Below are positions 6,395 to 7,889 of a stretch of DNA of 7,889 bases, in pieces. Source of the DNA: Acidobacteriaceae bacterium (GTDB taxonomy: Bacteria > Acidobacteriota > Terriglobia > Terriglobales > Acidobacteriaceae); contig PLKR01000275.1 of assembly GCA_003140655.1 (NCBI GenBank), forward strand, positions 5,303-13,191, in the 5' to 3' direction. The first letter of the stretch is position 1; each line of letters opens with the position of its first letter. The notes under the pieces are model-generated. The model worked only from the letters and a program-made list of their open reading frames with translations, had not been told where the DNA came from and searched no databases. A program made the translations under genes and the position numbers.

Positions 6395-6434
6395 CGGATC
6401 CCAGGTTGCGCCGGTTTCCCGAGGTGAGGCCACA

Positions 6435-6773
6435 GTGGACATCGAACTTCGCAGTATGGGCCAGGTAAAGCTGATCAAGTTGCGCGGCAGGCTGAATCTG
6501 GGTGACTCGGTAGATCGCCTTCGAGAAACTCTGGACGATCTGATGGGCAGCGGCGATACGCGCATTGTGTTGGACCTGTGCGAAGTGCCCTGGATCGATT
6601 CCAGCGGGATCGGTTTGCTGGTCAAGATCCTGACTTCCGCCAAGCAGCGGGGTGGATCGATCAAGCTGCTCAACCCTTCGAAATTTACTGTCCAGACCTT
6701 GAAGATGATCTCCCTACTGGACCTGTTCGAGATCTTTCAAGACCAGCAAGAGGCTGTAGCCTCATTCGCTTAG
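6435..6773 (+). CDS. STAS-domain protein, anti-sigma-factor antagonist (SpoIIAA/RsbV type)
   Basis: This 112-residue protein uses GTG 6435, chosen because GAGGTGA (6421-6427) lies 7 nt upstream and nearly spans the full anti-Shine-Dalgarno match. The whole protein is one STAS domain. It has a first beta strand (VKLIKLRGRLNLGDS), a central strand VLDLCEVPWI, then the conserved loop DSSGIGLLV with Ser56 at the position phosphorylated in SpoIIAA. A further strand SIKLLNPS and a final helix complete it. Family members bind a serine-kinase anti-sigma factor when unphosphorylated and release the sigma factor. No such kinase or phosphatase gene is next to it here. It diverges from the GAF/adaptor operon across 166 bp. 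A plus-strand promoter is uncertain: TTGCAA 6329-6334, 17 bp, TAAGTT 6352-6357 is only a weak match. A regulatory link to the operon is possible but not shown. Confidence 0.92.
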   Translation: MDIELRSMGQVKLIKLRGRLNLGDSVDRLRETLDDLMGSGDTRIVLDLCEVPWIDSSGIGLLVKILTSAKQRGGSIKLLNPSKFTVQTLKMISLLDLFEIFQDQQEAVASFA

Positions 6774-6808
6774 AGTTCATCAGCGACCGGATGTCGACCG
6801 TATCCAAA

Positions 6809-6834
6809 CTCGTCAGCGAATGCGAGCTTGTTTT
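6809..6834 (+). terminator. Weak possible terminator after the STAS gene
   Basis: CTCG (6809-6812) can pair with CGAG (6823-6826), extendable by one G-T pair, followed by a T-rich tail (TTGTTTT, 6828-6834). The stem is only 4-5 bp, so this is tentative. Confidence 0.25.
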
Positions 6835-6949
6835 GTCAGCAGCGCCATCAACCGCTCTTCTAAGTGCAATCCGTCTTCCTATTTCGCCATGTTCGTTCGA
6901 CCACTGCCAGAGGGCACCGCTGATTGTTATGCTTGAAATTTTCGCGCGT

Positions 6950-6978
6950 TTGAATTAGTTTGTCTTCCTGCCTATGAC
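6950..6978 (+). promoter_or_regulatory. Possible sigma-70 promoter for the acetyltransferase gene
   Basis: TTGAAT (6950-6955), a 17-bp spacer and TATGAC (6973-6978) each match the consensus hexamers at four of six positions. It would give a leader of about 105 nt containing the 7015-7045 hairpin. Confidence 0.3.
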
Positions 6979-7014
6979 CGCCGCACGCTAGTTCCGCGAA
7001 CTTGCAGCTTTGAG

Positions 7015-7045
7015 CGAAGATGCGCCAAAGTGTGCGCGCATTTCG
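7015..7045 (+). other. Hairpin in the region before the acetyltransferase gene
   Basis: CGAA-G-ATGCGC (7015-7025) pairs with GCGCATTTCG (7036-7045) in a 10-bp stem with one bulged G and a 10-nt loop. A moderately T-rich stretch follows (7046-7060), without a clean T-run. It could be a terminator for the STAS transcript or a structure in the acetyltransferase leader, 30 nt before its ribosome site. Confidence 0.4.
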
Positions 7046-7089
7046 TTCTGTCTAGTTATTGCTTCCTCAATCCAGAAAGGATTCCTAAC

Positions 7090-7889
7090 ATGCAATTCGT
7101 GGATAAAGCATTGGCGCGCCGCTTTGAGGCGTGCGAAGAGATGCCGCAAGTGTTCTATGCGCGGGTGTTCCAGAAAACTCGACCTGCGATTGGAGCTGCG
7201 GAGGAAGAGATCTGTGGCGGGCACATGATATTCGCCGGTCTGGGATCACCCATCGGCCGGGCGACCGGCGTGGGCCTGGACCGGCAGTTTACCGCGGGGG
7301 ACCTGGATCGCGTGGAGCAGTTCTATCGTTCGCACAAAGCTCCATCGCAAGTGGATCTGTGTCCGCTGCACGAGGCGGCTGTGTTTGAGATGTTCAGGGA
7401 GCGCAGGTACGGCATCGCGGAACTGAATAACGTGCTCTACCGGCGGCTGGATCGCGACGAGGAGTTTGCGGGGGCGCCGGCAGGGTGCAAGATTCGCCGC
7501 GGTCTTCGAGAAGAGGCGGAGACATCGTCGGCCATCGTGGAGCGCGCATTCTTTCCCGATGGTGCACCCGAGGCCTTCACGGGCCTGCTCACGCCACTCT
7601 ACCAGATGGAGGGCGCTGTGACTTTTGTTGCCTGTATCGCAGGCAAAATGGCGGCTTGCGGGGCGGGGCTCGTCATTCCAGAACACCGGATATTCGCAGT
7701 GTGCGGGGCCGGAACACTGGCCGAGTTCCGCGGGCGGGGGTTGCAGACGGCTCTGCTACGCGCCCGCCTGGCGGCAGCGGCCGAGGCAGGGTGCCAGTAT
7801 GCCGTTGTGGTCACGCAGGGCGGGACAACCTCGCAGCGCAACTGCGAGCGGCTGGGATTTCGCGTGGCTTACAGCAAGGTGACGGTGAT
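7090..7889 (+). CDS. GNAT-family N-acetyltransferase, 3' end cut by the window
   Basis: The frame is open from ATG 7090 to the right edge, giving 266 codons with no stop; AAAGGA (7076-7081) lies 8 nt upstream. The C-terminal half (about residue 140 onward) is a GNAT domain. Its acetyl-CoA pyrophosphate-binding loop is the segment GTLAEFRGRGLQTALL, with R214-G-R-G-L-Q219 as the RxxGxG/A-type signature. It is followed by the helix, the strand YAVVVTQ, and the N-x-x-S/C-like element QRNCERLGF, typical of the last part of the fold. The N-terminal region (1 to about 120), with GSPIGRATGVGL (52-63) and GIAELNNVLYRRL, probably corresponds to a second, degenerate GNAT-like half. The family transfers acetyl groups from acetyl-CoA to amines; the substrate cannot be inferred. 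The gene seems unconnected with the adaptor operon. Confidence 0.88.
   Translation, partial: MQFVDKALARRFEACEEMPQVFYARVFQKTRPAIGAAEEEICGGHMIFAGLGSPIGRATGVGLDRQFTAGDLDRVEQFYRSHKAPSQVDLCPLHEAAVFEMFRERRYGIAELNNVLYRRLDRDEEFAGAPAGCKIRRGLREEAETSSAIVERAFFPDGAPEAFTGLLTPLYQMEGAVTFVACIAGKMAACGAGLVIPEHRIFAVCGAGTLAEFRGRGLQTALLRARLAAAAEAGCQYAVVVTQGGTTSQRNCERLGFRVAYSKVTV

Larger units (their letters stand above)
6774..7089. other. Non-coding gap between the STAS and acetyltransferase genes
   Basis: This 316-bp stretch holds no open frame with a credible ribosome site and no tRNA-like or repeat-array structure. It contains a weak hairpin with a T-rich tail after the STAS gene, a modest sigma-70-like promoter, a stronger hairpin, and the acetyltransferase's ribosome site (AAAGGA, 7076-7081). 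Confidence 0.6.

Noticed and set aside
6909..6927. GGGCACCGCTGATTGT as a second sigma-54 promoter
   Set aside because: The downstream element is out of register and reads GT where the invariant GC is needed.
6578..6958. 126-residue open frame on the plus strand overlapping the STAS gene
   Set aside because: It lies mostly in another frame of the STAS gene, whose domain is clear, and it has no ribosome site or recognisable domain.

Overview
The window looks like chromosomal DNA from a GC-rich Gram-negative bacterium. The evidence is a lipoprotein periplasmic adaptor with a lipobox, HlyD/AcrA-type adaptor modules, a sigma-54 activator and strong GAGG-type ribosome sites. Gene style fits an Acidobacteriota-like soil organism, but that assignment is inference and nothing here proves it.

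Layout. (1) Positions 2-352, plus strand: the 3' end of a sigma-54 enhancer-binding protein (end of the AAA+ module plus a Fis-type helix-turn-helix). (2) Positions 353-583: a regulatory region with palindromic GGTTAA/GGTGAA-type sites (372-427) followed by a well-spaced -24/-12 promoter (516-531). (3) Positions 584-724, plus strand: a 46-residue lysine-rich peptide with a GTG start, a strong Shine-Dalgarno and a tandem xGVAK repeat at its C-terminus, followed by a Rho-independent terminator (758-793). (4) Positions 794-6268, minus strand, convergent with the peptide gene: a tightly packed three-gene operon. In transcription order it encodes a triple-GAF/transmembrane/HlyD-like hybrid, a lipoprotein adaptor, and a PqqD-like/M50 zinc metalloprotease/HlyD-like hybrid. 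Spacings are 4 bp and an ATGA overlap. A consensus-like sigma-70 promoter lies at 6366-6394. (5) Positions 6435-6773, plus strand, divergent from the operon: a stand-alone STAS-domain anti-sigma-factor antagonist. (6) Positions 6774-7089: a non-coding gap with one clear hairpin. (7) Positions 7090 to the right edge, plus strand: a GNAT-family acetyltransferase whose 3' end is cut off.

Working model (inference). Genes 1-4 form a peptide maturation/secretion locus. The sigma-54 activator binds the palindromes and switches on the small cationic peptide. The operon supplies a membrane metalloprotease with a putative leader-recognition domain and three barrel-sandwich adaptor modules, one of them fused to cytoplasmic GAF sensors. 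No ABC or RND pump, outer-membrane channel or peptide-modifying enzyme is visible, so the system is either incomplete in this window or works differently from known ones. The STAS and acetyltransferase genes are probably separate functions.
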